A stretch of 47,278 nt of DNA, taken from an uncultured Oscillospiraceae bacterium (lineage in GTDB: Bacteria; Bacillota; Clostridia; Oscillospirales; Oscillospiraceae). The notes below the pieces were generated by a model that saw only the letters and a program-made list of their open reading frames with translations, ran no database searches and was not told where the DNA came from. A program made the translations under genes and the position numbers. Of this stretch, positions 7,835 through 16,630 are shown piece after piece. The number at the start of each line of letters is the position of its first letter. Position 1 is the stretch's first letter. The stretch covers positions 1-47,278 of the forward strand of contig CAKTQE010000012.1 in assembly GCA_934593275.1 (NCBI GenBank), read 5' to 3'.

Positions 7835-8437
7835 ATGAAGAAGTTCTACATATTCCTTACATTCATTGCCATGTTTTTGGGCGTATGCTCCGGCTGTTCC
7901 AAAAAAGCACCTCCTCCCAGCATGAAAGACTGTTCCTTGGAACTGCCGGAAGGATATACCGCAGCCTACCCGTCAGAGGATCGCTGCGATTTTGTACGGG
8001 ACGAGGACGGCGCAACGGTTGGCGGTATTCTGACCACGCAACTGCGCAGGAGAGATTTAAGCAAGAAAGGCATCCAAAAAATTACGGCGTACCTGCAAAG
8101 GGAATTCCATAAGACCAACAATGTGGAGTTTATCGCTTTTACCGGCGGAGGCGATGACCCGAAAGTCGGTGTAACACTGACAAGAAACGATGATGTGACG
8201 GGAGAACAGCGTCATTTTTATCACCATTTCTTCGAAAAAGAGGGGTATGTCTATCATCTGTGGTTTGACAAAGATGTGTTGAGTGATGAAATGGAGGATC
8301 AAATCACAGATCAAGTGATGTCCTCATTTGAGACTGTCCCGAAAACGCAATCCTCTTTCGTGGACTCTCTGAAAGAAGTTATCCCCGAAGCTGTTGTATT
8401 GCAGGAACTGACCGGTGATATTGATGGAGAGCTATGA
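7835..8437 (+). CDS. Putative lipoprotein of unknown function
   Basis: The protein is 200 aa with a hydrophobic signal segment (FYIFLTFIAMFLGVCSGC). The lipobox is CSGC, with Cys instead of Leu/Val at -3, so lipidation at Cys21 is likely but not textbook. The mature part (SLELPEGYTAAYPSEDRCDF ... GGILTTQLRRRDL) has alternating hydrophobic beta-type stretches and no motif I recognise. GGAGGGTAACACAA precedes the ATG. It has its own strong promoter and a strong terminator, so it is a single-gene unit. Confidence 0.7.
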   Translation: MKKFYIFLTFIAMFLGVCSGCSKKAPPPSMKDCSLELPEGYTAAYPSEDRCDFVRDEDGATVGGILTTQLRRRDLSKKGIQKITAYLQREFHKTNNVEFIAFTGGGDDPKVGVTLTRNDDVTGEQRHFYHHFFEKEGYVYHLWFDKDVLSDEMEDQITDQVMSSFETVPKTQSSFVDSLKEVIPEAVVLQELTGDIDGEL

Positions 8438-8441
8438 TTTT

Positions 8442-8487
8442 GGCCGGTGTATCGGAAATCACGATACACCGGCCCTTTTGTTTATTA
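8442..8487 (+). terminator. Strong terminator between convergent genes
   Basis: A 13-bp perfect stem GGCCGGTGTATCG / CGATACACCGGCC with a 7-nt loop is followed by CTTTTGTTTATT. It ends right at the stop codon of the opposing gene at 8485. Confidence 0.88.
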
Positions 8488-9351
8488 TAAAAATGTCAAA
8501 TACCGCCCCAGGCCCTTTTGCTGCCGCCTAACTTCTGCCAGGGCTGCTTCCACCGGGTCCATGTCCGGTTTTTGCCGCCAGGCCAGGGTGACCATTTCTC
8601 CGGCGCAGTAGGCGGCTCCTCTGCCCAGCTTGTCAAAGGCCAGGGAGACATTTTTAAGGTTGGCACTGGGATAATCCAGACCGTCTGCCAGCAGGAACAG
8701 CCCCGGATATTTTTCCCGGAGACTTCGCAGACTGTCCGCCGCCCCCGCGGAGGCCAGCAGCCCCACCCGGGCATAGCCGTATTTTCCTTGCAGTCCCTGG
8801 GCGTACCGGTTCACCCGGTTGGCTGCGGCCATATGGACCAGGCGGCTGCCGGTCAGCAGGTCCTGCAGCTCCGGCGCGGAGCGGTTGGGGGTTCTGACAC
8901 AGACAAACACATCTTTTTTCTCTTTTTCGCAATAGGGCAAGAACGGTATCAAAACATCGCTGCCCCCGTAAAAAGGAATCTGTACCCCGTCACAGTGGTA
9001 GGGGCTTTCCGGGCCTAAAAGGGTCTGGGCGGTGAACTCTGCCAGGGCCTGACTGTTCAGCTGGGGCGTTTCCAGCAGGACATAATAGCCCAGTTCCCCG
9101 GCCTCCCGGGTAAGGCCGGGAAGTTGGGCCAGCCCTTCCCCGCCCAAAAGGGAAAAGAAGCCCACAGAAAACCGCACACCGGGGACGGTGCCTTTAAGCC
9201 TTTTCAAAAGGGCGCGGACATAGGCACAATAGCCCTCCACAAAAGGGGCATTCCCATAGTCCTTTGGCAAGGCTCCGGGAAGTACCGTCAAATCCAAAAT
9301 CAACGCACATTTCCGTTTCCGAATTCTTTCTTGCAGCCCATCCATCGACAT
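8485..9351 (-). CDS. Orotidine 5'-phosphate decarboxylase-like protein lacking the catalytic motif
   Basis: The 288-aa protein aligns by eye with type 2 PyrF: an N-terminal strand ALILDLTVLP, GVRFSVGFFSLLG, CDGVQIPFYGGSDVLIPFL and DVFVCVRTPNRSAPELQDLL correspond to family landmarks. However, where PyrF has DAKRxDI (catalytic Lys and Asp) this protein reads ETPQLNS (residues 94-100), and the phosphate-site GAQG and SSR motifs are replaced by DYPS and AGE. It is therefore a TIM-barrel OMPDC paralog unlikely to decarboxylate OMP. No pyr gene is nearby. AGGAGG sits 7 nt before the ATG. The actual role is unknown. Confidence 0.72.
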   Translation of the reverse strand: MSMDGLQERIRKRKCALILDLTVLPGALPKDYGNAPFVEGYCAYVRALLKRLKGTVPGVRFSVGFFSLLGGEGLAQLPGLTREAGELGYYVLLETPQLNSQALAEFTAQTLLGPESPYHCDGVQIPFYGGSDVLIPFLPYCEKEKKDVFVCVRTPNRSAPELQDLLTGSRLVHMAAANRVNRYAQGLQGKYGYARVGLLASAGAADSLRSLREKYPGLFLLADGLDYPSANLKNVSLAFDKLGRGAAYCAGEMVTLAWRQKPDMDPVEAALAEVRRQQKGLGRYLTFL

Positions 9352-9462
9352 AGCCCGTCCTCCTGTTCCGATTTTAAAACCAGTATAGCATAATTCTTTC
9401 CGAAAAGAAAGGGCGGCAGAGAAAATGCTTCCAGTTTGCCGCCCGGATTTTCGGGAATACTA

Positions 9463-9541
9463 GGGAAGCTCTGATGAAATCGACAAGAACTGACGGCGAA
9501 AGATTCGCCGCTCAGTCGCAGACGATTTATTCAGAGTTCCC
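9463..9541. repeat. MITE-like repeat, copy 2 (internally deleted)
   Basis: This 79-bp copy keeps both terminal inverted repeats (GGGAAGCTCTGATGAAATCG and the ATTCAGAGTTCCC end) but lacks the central 80 bp. The join CGGCGAAAGATTCGCCG falls at an AAAGATT that occurs on both sides in the full copies, so the deletion probably arose between these short direct repeats. It now lies in the 5' leader of the small gene at 9570. Confidence 0.82.
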
Positions 9542-9569
9542 AGAAAAAACAAAGAAAGGAGGATGCAGC

Positions 9570-9749
9570 ATGGATATGAAAGGATGGGCGGTTTCCGCCG
9601 GTTTGGGTGCTGCCGCCGGGATGGTGGCGGTGCTGATGATGCCCAGGTCCAACCCCACCAGACGGTTGGCCGCCAAGGCCGCCAACAAAATGGAGGATAT
9701 GGCCTGGAAAGTATCGGATACCCTGTCTGACAAATTTGAAGAGTTCTAA
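9570..9749 (+). CDS. Small membrane protein (59 aa)
   Basis: The product begins MDMKGWAVSAGLGAAAGMVA, has one glycine/alanine-rich membrane segment, then a basic motif (RSNPTRRLAAKAANKMED) and an amphipathic C-terminal helix. It resembles short YtxH-like or bacteriocin-leader-sized membrane proteins but I cannot name a family. AAAGGAGG lies 7 nt before the ATG, and the gene is followed by a strong terminator, so it is probably real. Longer in-frame ATGs lie inside the repeat element and have no ribosome site. Confidence 0.62.
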   Translation: MDMKGWAVSAGLGAAAGMVAVLMMPRSNPTRRLAAKAANKMEDMAWKVSDTLSDKFEEF

Positions 9750-9750
9750 A

Positions 9751-9788
9751 AACGGCGGCACCGGAAATGCGGTGCCGCCAAAAAATTT
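9751..9788. terminator. Bidirectional terminator between 9570 gene and clpE
   Basis: A perfect 10-bp stem GGCGGCACCG / CGGTGCCGCC with a 6-nt loop has AAAAA before it and AAAAAATTTT after it, so it can serve both convergent genes. Confidence 0.85.
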
Positions 9789-12070
9789 TAAGGATGCTGA
9801 ATATCCAGCTTGAGCGTTCCGTCCTCCATCCGGGCGGAGACACCGGAAATGGGCTTTTCAAAGCTGTCAATAATGGCCTCGCTCACCGGGTCTTCCAGTT
9901 CCTTTTGAATCACCCGGCGAAGATTCCGGGCACCGTAGGTCACGGAAAAAGCACGGTCTACCAGGTGCTGGCGCACATCCTCCGTCCAGGTAAAGGTCAG
10001 TTCCCGGGCTTTCAGGCTGTCCCGCAGTTCTTCCAGCATAATATCCGCAATGCGCAGGAAGTCTTCCCGGGTCAGGTGGTTAAAGGTGATGATTTCATCC
10101 ACCCGATTCAAGAATTCCGGGCGCAGGAAGCTTCGGAGAGCTTTCATGGTCTTTTCCCGAACCTGGTCCTGGTCGCTGCGGCCAAAGCCCATGCCTCCTA
10201 CGTTCCCCTCGGAACCAGCGTTGGAGGTCATGACGATGACGGCATTCTCAAAATTCACCACTCTGCCCTGGGCATCGGTGATACGTCCGTCATCCAGAAC
10301 CTGGAGCAAAATGTTCAGTACATCCGGGTGGGCCTTTTCGATTTCGTCAAACAAAACCACGCTGTAGGGCTTCCGGCGGATGGTCTCTGTCAGCTGTCCC
10401 GCCTCGTCATAGCCCACATAGCCGGGAGGAGAACCGATAAGCTTGGAAACCGTGTGCTTTTCCATGTACTCGGACATATCCAGCCGCACCAGGGCATCCA
10501 CGCTGTCAAACATGTCATTGGCCAGACACTTTACAAGCTCCGTTTTGCCTACACCGGTGGGGCCTACAAAGATGAAAGACACCGGGCGGCGTTTGGGGGA
10601 AATGCCCACCCGATTCCGGCGGATGGCCTTGGCCACGGCTTCCACCGCATGGTCCTGGCCCACGATATGGGCTTTCAGCCGGTCTTCCATAGACCGGAGC
10701 TGCTGGTATTCCTGGGCCTTGATTTTGGAGGCGGGGATTTTGGTCCACAGCTCGATAATTCTGGCCAGATTGTCCATGGTCACGGCAGGGGCGGGAACCT
10801 GTTCCAGCTCCTCTATTTCCGCTGCCAACTGGCAAAGGCGGCTGCGGATGGTGGCAAGACGCTCAAAATCCGTATTCTCCCCATCCTCATTGAGGACTTT
10901 CAGTTCCAGCTCATAGTCATCCCGCTCTTTTTTTAGCTCTGCCAGACGGGAAATCTCCTTGCTGCGCAGGTTTACATCGGAACAGGCCTCGTCCAGCAGG
11001 TCGATGGCCTTATCCGGCAGGAACCGGTCTGTAATATACCGCTCAGACAGCACCACGCACTGCCGGGCAATTTCCGGAGAAATGGTGACCCCGTGGAACT
11101 GGGCATAGGTTTTGGAAATGCCCTGCAGGATCTGGGCGGCCTCTTCAATGGTCGGCTCCGCCACGGTCACAGGCTGGAAACGGCGTTCCAAAGCCGCGTC
11201 CTTTTCGATATACTTCCGGTACTCATTGAACGTGGTGGCACCAATCACCTGGATCTCGCCCCGGGACAGCGGGGGTTTCAAAATATTGGCGGCATTCATG
11301 CTGCCCTCGGCATCACCGGCTCCCACCAGGTTGTGGACCTCGTCAATGACCAGAATGATATTGCCGCAGGCCTTGATCTCGGTGATCAGGCTTTTCATAC
11401 GGCTTTCAAACTGGCCACGAAACTGGGTTCCGGCGACCAGGGCCGTCAAATCCAGCAGAAACACCTCTTTGTCCCGGAGCTTGTAGGGTACATCCCCCGC
11501 CACGATCCGCTGGGCCAGGCCCTCGGCGATGGCGGTTTTGCCGACACCGGGTTCACCCACCAGGCAGGGGTTGTTCTTCTGACGGCGGTTCAGAATCTGG
11601 ATGACCCGTTCCGTTTCCACATCCCGGCCAATGACCTGATCCAGCGTTCCCGCCCTGGCCCGGGCCGTCAAATCCATGCAGTAGCTGTCCAGAAACTTAT
11701 GCTTGGACTTTTTCTCTTTTTTATGCTCTTTTTCCGCATGTTCTGTTTTTTCCGGCTGCTTCTGCATTTTGGGCAGATTTCCAAAAAGCTGGTTCATAAA
11801 GGGGAACGTAGCGGTCTGGCTGTCCACCTCGTCCTCCTCTCCCTCCGGACCCTCCAACTGGCCAAACATGCTGCTCATTTCATCAGAGATCATATCTAAG
11901 TCTTCATCGGAAATGCCCATCTGCTTCACCGCCTGGTCGATTTGGGGAATGCCCAGACTCCGGGCGCACTTGATGCAGTAGCCCTCATTCATGGTCACGC
12001 CGTTTTCTACCTTGCTGATAAAAATCACGGCGACATTTTTCTTACACTTGGAACACATTTTTGGCTGCAT
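9788..12070 (-). CDS. clpE: ClpE/ClpC-type AAA+ unfoldase with N-terminal zinc finger
   Basis: The 760-aa protein starts with a CSKC-x22-CIKC zinc finger as in ClpE and McsA, in place of the usual Clp N domain. An acidic and Lys-rich linker follows, then two AAA+ modules: Walker A GEPGVGKT (about residue 175) with VIDEVHNL, and GPTGVGKT (about 505) with [13 protein letters not shown] short coiled-coil middle region ([16 protein letters not shown]) lies between them. Such proteins unfold substrates for ClpP. ATG 12070 follows AAAAGGAG; a GTG at 12082 overlaps that ribosome site. No CtsR operator was recognised upstream. Confidence 0.88.
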   Translation of the reverse strand: MQPKMCSKCKKNVAVIFISKVENGVTMNEGYCIKCARSLGIPQIDQAVKQMGISDEDLDMISDEMSSMFGQLEGPEGEEDEVDSQTATFPFMNQLFGNLPKMQKQPEKTEHAEKEHKKEKKSKHKFLDSYCMDLTARARAGTLDQVIGRDVETERVIQILNRRQKNNPCLVGEPGVGKTAIAEGLAQRIVAGDVPYKLRDKEVFLLDLTALVAGTQFRGQFESRMKSLITEIKACGNIILVIDEVHNLVGAGDAEGSMNAANILKPPLSRGEIQVIGATTFNEYRKYIEKDAALERRFQPVTVAEPTIEEAAQILQGISKTYAQFHGVTISPEIARQCVVLSERYITDRFLPDKAIDLLDEACSDVNLRSKEISRLAELKKERDDYELELKVLNEDGENTDFERLATIRSRLCQLAAEIEELEQVPAPAVTMDNLARIIELWTKIPASKIKAQEYQQLRSMEDRLKAHIVGQDHAVEAVAKAIRRNRVGISPKRRPVSFIFVGPTGVGKTELVKCLANDMFDSVDALVRLDMSEYMEKHTVSKLIGSPPGYVGYDEAGQLTETIRRKPYSVVLFDEIEKAHPDVLNILLQVLDDGRITDAQGRVVNFENAVIVMTSNAGSEGNVGGMGFGRSDQDQVREKTMKALRSFLRPEFLNRVDEIITFNHLTREDFLRIADIMLEELRDSLKARELTFTWTEDVRQHLVDRAFSVTYGARNLRRVIQKELEDPVSEAIIDSFEKPISGVSARMEDGTLKLDIQHP

Positions 12071-12204
12071 AGCCGCTTTCACTCCTTTTGCAGCGGCAGG
12101 ACTTCCCTGCCGCCGGACCGTTCCGAGTTTCCGGAAAGGCCCTTACGCATTCATTTTCTTGAAGTATAGCACAGAACTGAGAAAAAAGGAAAAACAATTT
12201 ATTA

Positions 12205-12235
12205 AGAAAAACGCCCCGGTGGCCCGGGACGTTTT
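12205..12235 (-). terminator. Terminator downstream of truA, beyond repeat copy 3
   Basis: Minus-strand arms AAAACGTCCCGG and CCGGGGCGTTTT (one internal mismatch) enclose GCCA and end in TTTTTC. The truA stop is 170 nt away because repeat copy 3 lies in between. Confidence 0.7.
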
Positions 12236-12237
12236 GA

Positions 12238-12398
12238 GGAAGCTCTGATTAAATCGGCAAGAGCTGACGGCGAAAGATTTTGCTTCCAGGCAAGATTCTA
12301 AAAGTGGAGGAATACTTTGTGTATTTCCCACTTTTAGAAGCGCAGCCTGGGAGCAAAAGATTCGCCGCTCAGCCGCAGACGATTTATTCAGAGTTTCC
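12238..12398. repeat. MITE-like palindromic repeat, copy 3 (full length)
   Basis: This 161-bp copy is nearly identical to copy 1 but carries paired changes: CAGCG/CGCTG in copy 1 is CGGCG/CGCCG here, and GTTTCC/GGGAAC is GCTTCC/GGGAGC. Such compensatory changes keep the hairpin. It begins a few bases past the truA stop codon. Confidence 0.88.
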
Positions 12399-12404
12399 TT
12401 AGAA

Positions 12405-13193
12405 TCATTCAGACTGGAAAGTATCGGCGCAGCCGCACTCAAATTTTTCGATGCCGTCATCATACCACAGATGGGTCATGTACAGCCCCCCAGGGGGTAC
12501 GGTGGGTCCCGCCGCCGTGCGGTTGCCGGAATCCAGAATGGCCCCAATTTGCTCCGGTTGAATTTTTCCCTCCGCGGCGTAAACCACCGTCCCGGCCATG
12601 GCCCGGGCCATGTTGTAGAGGAAGCCATTGGCGCAGACTTTCAATATCACAAGGTTTCCCCGGCGTTCCACGTTGTAATAATACACGGTGCGAACCGTGG
12701 ATTTTACATCCGTACCCACACTGCGGACGGCGGCAAAATCGTGGGTTCCCACAAACTGGTCCGCCGCAGCCTGCATGATCTTTTCATCCAGGTGCCGGGG
12801 GTAAAACCAGGCTCTGTCCACGTAAAAGGGGTCTTTCAGCCGGGAATTGTAAATCTGATAGGTGTATTCTTTCCGGACACAGGAGCCGATGGCATTGAAG
12901 TTTTCGTGAACCTCAAAGGCTTTTGTCACCACGATGTCACAGGGCAGATGGGTATTCAGGGCATAGGGCAGCCGTTCCACGGGAATGGTGGACTCCGTTC
13001 GGAAATTGGCCACATAGCACCGGGCGTGAACACCGGCATCGGTTCTGCCGCAGCCTGTCACGTGAACCGGATGGCCCACCAGCTGGGCCGCTGCCTTTTC
13101 CAGGGTCTCTGCCACAGTGGGCAGATTCTTCTGGACCTGCCAACCGTGATAGCGAGTGCCAAGATAGGTCAAAAACAGGGCAATATTCCGCAT
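12405..13193 (-). CDS. truA: tRNA pseudouridine(38-40) synthase TruA
   Basis: The 262-aa protein carries the catalytic motif GCGRTDAGVHA with the essential Asp, preceded by YLGTRYHGWQVQ, and a later CANGFLYNMARAMAGT segment, all hallmark TruA features. It converts U38-U40 in the anticodon arm of several tRNAs to pseudouridine. The ATG at 13193 lies 7 nt after the ecfT stop with GAGG just upstream, so it is probably the last gene of the ecf operon. Repeat copy 3 follows the stop codon immediately. Confidence 0.93.
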   Translation of the reverse strand: MRNIALFLTYLGTRYHGWQVQKNLPTVAETLEKAAAQLVGHPVHVTGCGRTDAGVHARCYVANFRTESTIPVERLPYALNTHLPCDIVVTKAFEVHENFNAIGSCVRKEYTYQIYNSRLKDPFYVDRAWFYPRHLDEKIMQAAADQFVGTHDFAAVRSVGTDVKSTVRTVYYYNVERRGNLVILKVCANGFLYNMARAMAGTVVYAAEGKIQPEQIGAILDSGNRTAAGPTVPPGGLYMTHLWYDDGIEKFECGCADTFQSE

Positions 13194-13200
13194 GACCGCC

Positions 13201-14007
13201 TCACAATCCAAAGCCCGCCAGTACGGCAACTACAGCAACCAGGGCCGCCAGACAGCCGAAAGCGCAGAAATCATTTCGCTGATAGCGCAGCAGCTTCATT
13301 TTGGTGCGGCCCTCGCCGCCCCGGTAGCAGCGGCACTCCATGGCCGTGGCCAGCTCGTCTGCCCGACGGAAAGCACCGATGAACAGAGGCACCAGCACGG
13401 GAATCAGGGCCTTGGCCCGGTCAATAATGCTGCCGGACTCAAAATCCGCCCCCCGGGCCTTTTGGGCGTTCATAATTTTATCGGTTTCCTCGATCAGGGT
13501 GGGGATGAACCGCAGGGCGATACACATCATCATGGACAGCTCATGGACCGGCAAACGGAACTTTTTAAGCGGCCCCAGCAGACTTTCCAGTCCGTCAGTC
13601 AGGGAGATGGGAGAGGTGGTGTAGGTCATCAGAAAGGTGCCGGAAATCAGCATCAGGATTCTGCCCATCATAAAGAACGCCCGCTTGGCTCCCTCCGTGG
13701 TCACCGTCAGAAAGCCGATACGCAGCAAGGTTTTACCGCCGTCAGCGTAAAAGAGGTTCAGGATGCCGGTGAAAATCAGGATCACCACCACCGGCTTCAT
13801 ACCTCTGACAATGGCCTTGGGGGGAATGGTGGAAACGGCAATGCTCACCAGCAAAAACGCCAGCACCACCCCGTAGGAAATCCAGCTTTTGGCCACAAAC
13901 AGGGCCACAATGTAAAGAATCACGCCAATGAGCTTGGTTCTGGGGTCCAGCCGATGGATCACCGAGGTACCGGGGAAGAACTGCCCCAGAGTAATGTCTT
14001 TAAGCAT
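13201..14007 (-). CDS. ecfT: Energy-coupling factor transporter transmembrane protein EcfT
   Basis: The 268-aa membrane protein has five to six hydrophobic segments and the coupling-helix motifs ARGADF and ATAMECRCYRGG, which match the A-R-G signatures by which EcfT contacts the two ATPases. It couples ATP hydrolysis to a separate vitamin- or metal-binding S component. It overlaps the end of ecfA2 by 8 nt and GGAGGAACAGGCCC precedes the ATG. No S component gene lies in this window, consistent with a shared group II ECF module. Confidence 0.92.
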   Translation of the reverse strand: MLKDITLGQFFPGTSVIHRLDPRTKLIGVILYIVALFVAKSWISYGVVLAFLLVSIAVSTIPPKAIVRGMKPVVVILIFTGILNLFYADGGKTLLRIGFLTVTTEGAKRAFFMMGRILMLISGTFLMTYTTSPISLTDGLESLLGPLKKFRLPVHELSMMMCIALRFIPTLIEETDKIMNAQKARGADFESGSIIDRAKALIPVLVPLFIGAFRRADELATAMECRCYRGGEGRTKMKLLRYQRNDFCAFGCLAALVAVVAVLAGFGL

Positions 14008-14863
14008 GGGCCTGTTCCTCCTTTAGCCGAAGCAGGGCATCCACAGCCTGCTCCAGGGTATAGACATTCTGGACGTTTACCCCCATGTGCCGCAGCCGCA
14101 GAAAAATCTGGGTGACCTGGGGGATGCTAAGGCCCATGGCCAAAAGTTCCTCTACATGGGTAAAGACCTGGGCCGGAGTTCCGTCCATGGCAAGCTTTGA
14201 GCCGTTCATAACGAGAAGCCGGTTTGTAAGCCTTGCCACATCCTCCATGGAGTGGCTGACCATCAGCACCGCCGCATTTTTAGCCTGCCGGTAGGCCTGA
14301 ATGTTTCCTAGAATCTCCGCCCGGCCAATGGGGTCCAGCCCTGCGGTGGGCTCGTCCAGAATCAAAATCTCCGGCTCCATGGCAATGACACCGGCAATGG
14401 CCACTCTGCGTTTCTGGCCACCGGACAGGTCAAAGGGAGACACGGAAAGCTGCTGCTCGGTAAGGCCCACAAAGCCCGCGGCCTCCCGGACCCGGCGGTC
14501 AATTTCCTCTTTGGTAAGGCCCATATTGGTAGGGCCAAAGGCAATGTCCTTATAAACCGTTTCCTCAAAAAGCTGGTATTCCGGGTACTGAAACACCAGC
14601 CCCACCCGAAAGCGGGCCTGCCGGGTGATCTTTTTGTCGGACCAAATATCCTGGCCTCCCAGAAGAACCTGGCCGGAGGTGGGTTTCAGCAGACCGTTCA
14701 GTTGCTGCATCAGGGTGGATTTTCCGGAACCGGTATGGCCGATCACGCCTACAAATTCTCCCGGTTCCAGGGAAAAATTCACGTTATCCAGGGCCTTATG
14801 CTCAAAAGGGGTGCCAATACTGTAAATATAGGTCAGGTCTTTTACCTGCAAGATTGGTTCCAT
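14000..14863 (-). CDS. ecfA2: ECF transporter ATPase EcfA2
   Basis: The 287-aa ATPase shows Walker A GHTGSGKST, Q-loop VFQYPEYQLFEETVYKDIAFGP, signature LSGGQKRRVAI, Walker B ILILDEPTAGLD and the H-loop VSHSMED. The FEETV/DIAFGP sequence is typical of EcfA2. GGAGGAAACAG precedes the ATG at 14863; longer in-frame starts run into ecfA1. It forms the ATPase heterodimer with EcfA1 encoded immediately upstream. Confidence 0.93.
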   Translation of the reverse strand: MEPILQVKDLTYIYSIGTPFEHKALDNVNFSLEPGEFVGVIGHTGSGKSTLMQQLNGLLKPTSGQVLLGGQDIWSDKKITRQARFRVGLVFQYPEYQLFEETVYKDIAFGPTNMGLTKEEIDRRVREAAGFVGLTEQQLSVSPFDLSGGQKRRVAIAGVIAMEPEILILDEPTAGLDPIGRAEILGNIQAYRQAKNAAVLMVSHSMEDVARLTNRLLVMNGSKLAMDGTPAQVFTHVEELLAMGLSIPQVTQIFLRLRHMGVNVQNVYTLEQAVDALLRLKEEQAHA

Positions 14864-14880
14864 TCTGTTTCCTCCGCTCA

Positions 14881-15759
14881 TCAGGCCTTCAGCCACTTGA
14901 GAAGTGCCTGTGCGCATTCTTCCGGTGTCAGCGTATTCAGTGGGAGTGCCGCCCCTTTCTGTCTCAAGGCATAGCACAGCTCCACGGTGTCCGGAGCTGC
15001 CAGACCAATACCGTGCAGCATGTCCACCTGGGCAAATACCTCTGCCGGAGTGCCGTCTGAGGCCACCTTGCCCTTGTCCAGCACGATCACCCGCTGGGCC
15101 ATGGCGGCCTCATCCATATGGTGGGTAATGAGGACCACGGTAATGCCCTTTTCCCGGTTCAGCTTTTCAATGGTGTCCATGACATCCTTCCGGCCCCGGG
15201 GGTCCAGCATGGCGGTAGGCTCGTCTAAGACGATGCACTTGGGTTCCAGGGCGATGACCCCCGCAATGGCCACCCGCTGCTTCTGGCCACCAGAGAGCAG
15301 ATGAGGGGCGTGTTCCCGATACTCATACATGCCCACCTGCTTGAGGGCCTTGTCCACCCTGCGGCGGATTTCCGGACTGGCAACACCCAGGTTTTCCGGG
15401 CCGAAAGCCACATCCTCCTCCACCACATTGGCAACGATCTGGTTGTCAGGGTTCTGAAAGACCATGCCTACACAGCGGCGGACCGCAATGATCCGCTCCA
15501 GGTCGGAGGTATCGATGCCGTCAACATATACCTTTCCGCCGGAGGGAAGCAGGATGGAATTAAAATGCTTGGCAAGGGTGGATTTTCCGCAGCCGTTGGT
15601 GCCAAGGATCGCCACAAAGCTGCCGTCCTGAATGGTAAGATTTAAGTCTTCAAAGACCCGGGTCCCTTTCTGGCCGTCCAGATCCGGGTAGGAATAGGCC
15701 AGATGTTCCACAGAAATAATATCTTCCAAAATTGTTCGTTCCTCTCTCAGGGTGTCCAT
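14881..15759 (-). CDS. ecfA1: ECF transporter ATPase EcfA1
   Basis: The 292-aa ATPase shows Walker A GTNGCGKST, Q-loop VFQNPDNQIVANVVEEDVAFGP, LLSGGQKQRVAIAG, Walker B CIVLDEPTAMLD and ITHHMDE. The NPDNQ motif distinguishes EcfA1 from EcfA2. The start is uncertain: the ATG at 15759 overlaps the preceding gene by 13 nt and has a poor ribosome site, whereas a TTG at 15729 follows AGAGAGGA and would give 282 aa. Confidence 0.92.
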   Translation of the reverse strand: MDTLREERTILEDIISVEHLAYSYPDLDGQKGTRVFEDLNLTIQDGSFVAILGTNGCGKSTLAKHFNSILLPSGGKVYVDGIDTSDLERIIAVRRCVGMVFQNPDNQIVANVVEEDVAFGPENLGVASPEIRRRVDKALKQVGMYEYREHAPHLLSGGQKQRVAIAGVIALEPKCIVLDEPTAMLDPRGRKDVMDTIEKLNREKGITVVLITHHMDEAAMAQRVIVLDKGKVASDGTPAEVFAQVDMLHGIGLAAPDTVELCYALRQKGAALPLNTLTPEECAQALLKWLKA

Positions 15760-16613
15760 CTTCCGGTGGCACCGCAGGGCAAAATCAGGCCGGATTCTTT
15801 CACCGGCAGTCCCAACTCCCCGGCGGCGGTCTTTCCGCCGTGGTCCTTTCCGAATACCACATCCGCGGCATAGGACACCGCGGAGGGCGCAAGACCGGTG
15901 GTATAGGAATTGATGATGACAAACAGGGGGTCATCGGTCAGGAGCTTGGCGGTCTGCTGCAGGAAAGGGAAAAAGCTGGTTTCCATCTTCCAGATCTCTC
16001 CGCTGGGGCCACGTCCATAGCTGGGCGGGTCCATAATGATGCCGTCATAACGCCGTCCCCGGCGCAGCTCCCGCTGGATGAATTTGCCGCAGTCATCCAC
16101 GATCCAGTGGATGGGCCGGTCCGCAAGGCCCGAGGCCTGAGCGTTTTCCTTGGCCCAGGCCACCATGCCCTTGGAGGCATCCACATGAAATACCTCCGCG
16201 CCCCCGGCTGCCGCCGCCAGGGTGGCACCGCCGGAATAGGCAAAGAGGTTCAGAACCCGCACCGGACGACCGGCAGAGGCCACTTTCTCCCGAATAAAAT
16301 CCCAGTTGGCAGCCTGTTCCGGGAAAACGCCGGTGTGCTTGAAGTTCATGGGCTTGACATTAAAGGTCAGATAATCCCGATATTTGATCTGCCAACGCTC
16401 CGGCAGATGATGGTCCGACCAGTGGCCGCCGCCGGTGCTGGAACGGATATACCGGGCGTCCTGCTGCTTCCACTGGGGGGCCGTATGGGGGGTGGACCAG
16501 ATCACCTGGGGGTCCGGGCGTACCAGAATATACTTGCCCCAACGCTCCAGGCGTTCGCCGTCAGAGGCGTCCAGCACCTCATAGTCCTTCCATTGATCCG
16601 AAATCCAAAGCAT
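15747..16613 (-). CDS. Class I SAM-dependent methyltransferase (RlmI/RlmK-like)
   Basis: The 288-aa protein has the RlmI-type methyltransferase core: FKHTGVFPEQAANWDFI, the SAM-binding VLNLFAYSGGATLAAAAGGA with acidic HVDASKGM, and the catalytic-loop IIMDPPSYGRGPSG. Family members methylate 23S rRNA cytosines, but this one lacks the N-terminal PUA domain, so the substrate is uncertain. It lies between the PBP gene (17 nt upstream) and ecfA1, with which it overlaps. Confidence 0.82.
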   Translation of the reverse strand: MLWISDQWKDYEVLDASDGERLERWGKYILVRPDPQVIWSTPHTAPQWKQQDARYIRSSTGGGHWSDHHLPERWQIKYRDYLTFNVKPMNFKHTGVFPEQAANWDFIREKVASAGRPVRVLNLFAYSGGATLAAAAGGAEVFHVDASKGMVAWAKENAQASGLADRPIHWIVDDCGKFIQRELRRGRRYDGIIMDPPSYGRGPSGEIWKMETSFFPFLQQTAKLLTDDPLFVIINSYTTGLAPSAVSYAADVVFGKDHGGKTAAGELGLPVKESGLILPCGATGRWTP

Positions 16614-16630
16614 ACTGTCTCCTTTTCTAT

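Noticed and set aside
6541..12398. A CRISPR array formed by the related repeats
   Set aside because: Copies are kilobases apart, unique genes lie between them and there are no cas genes.
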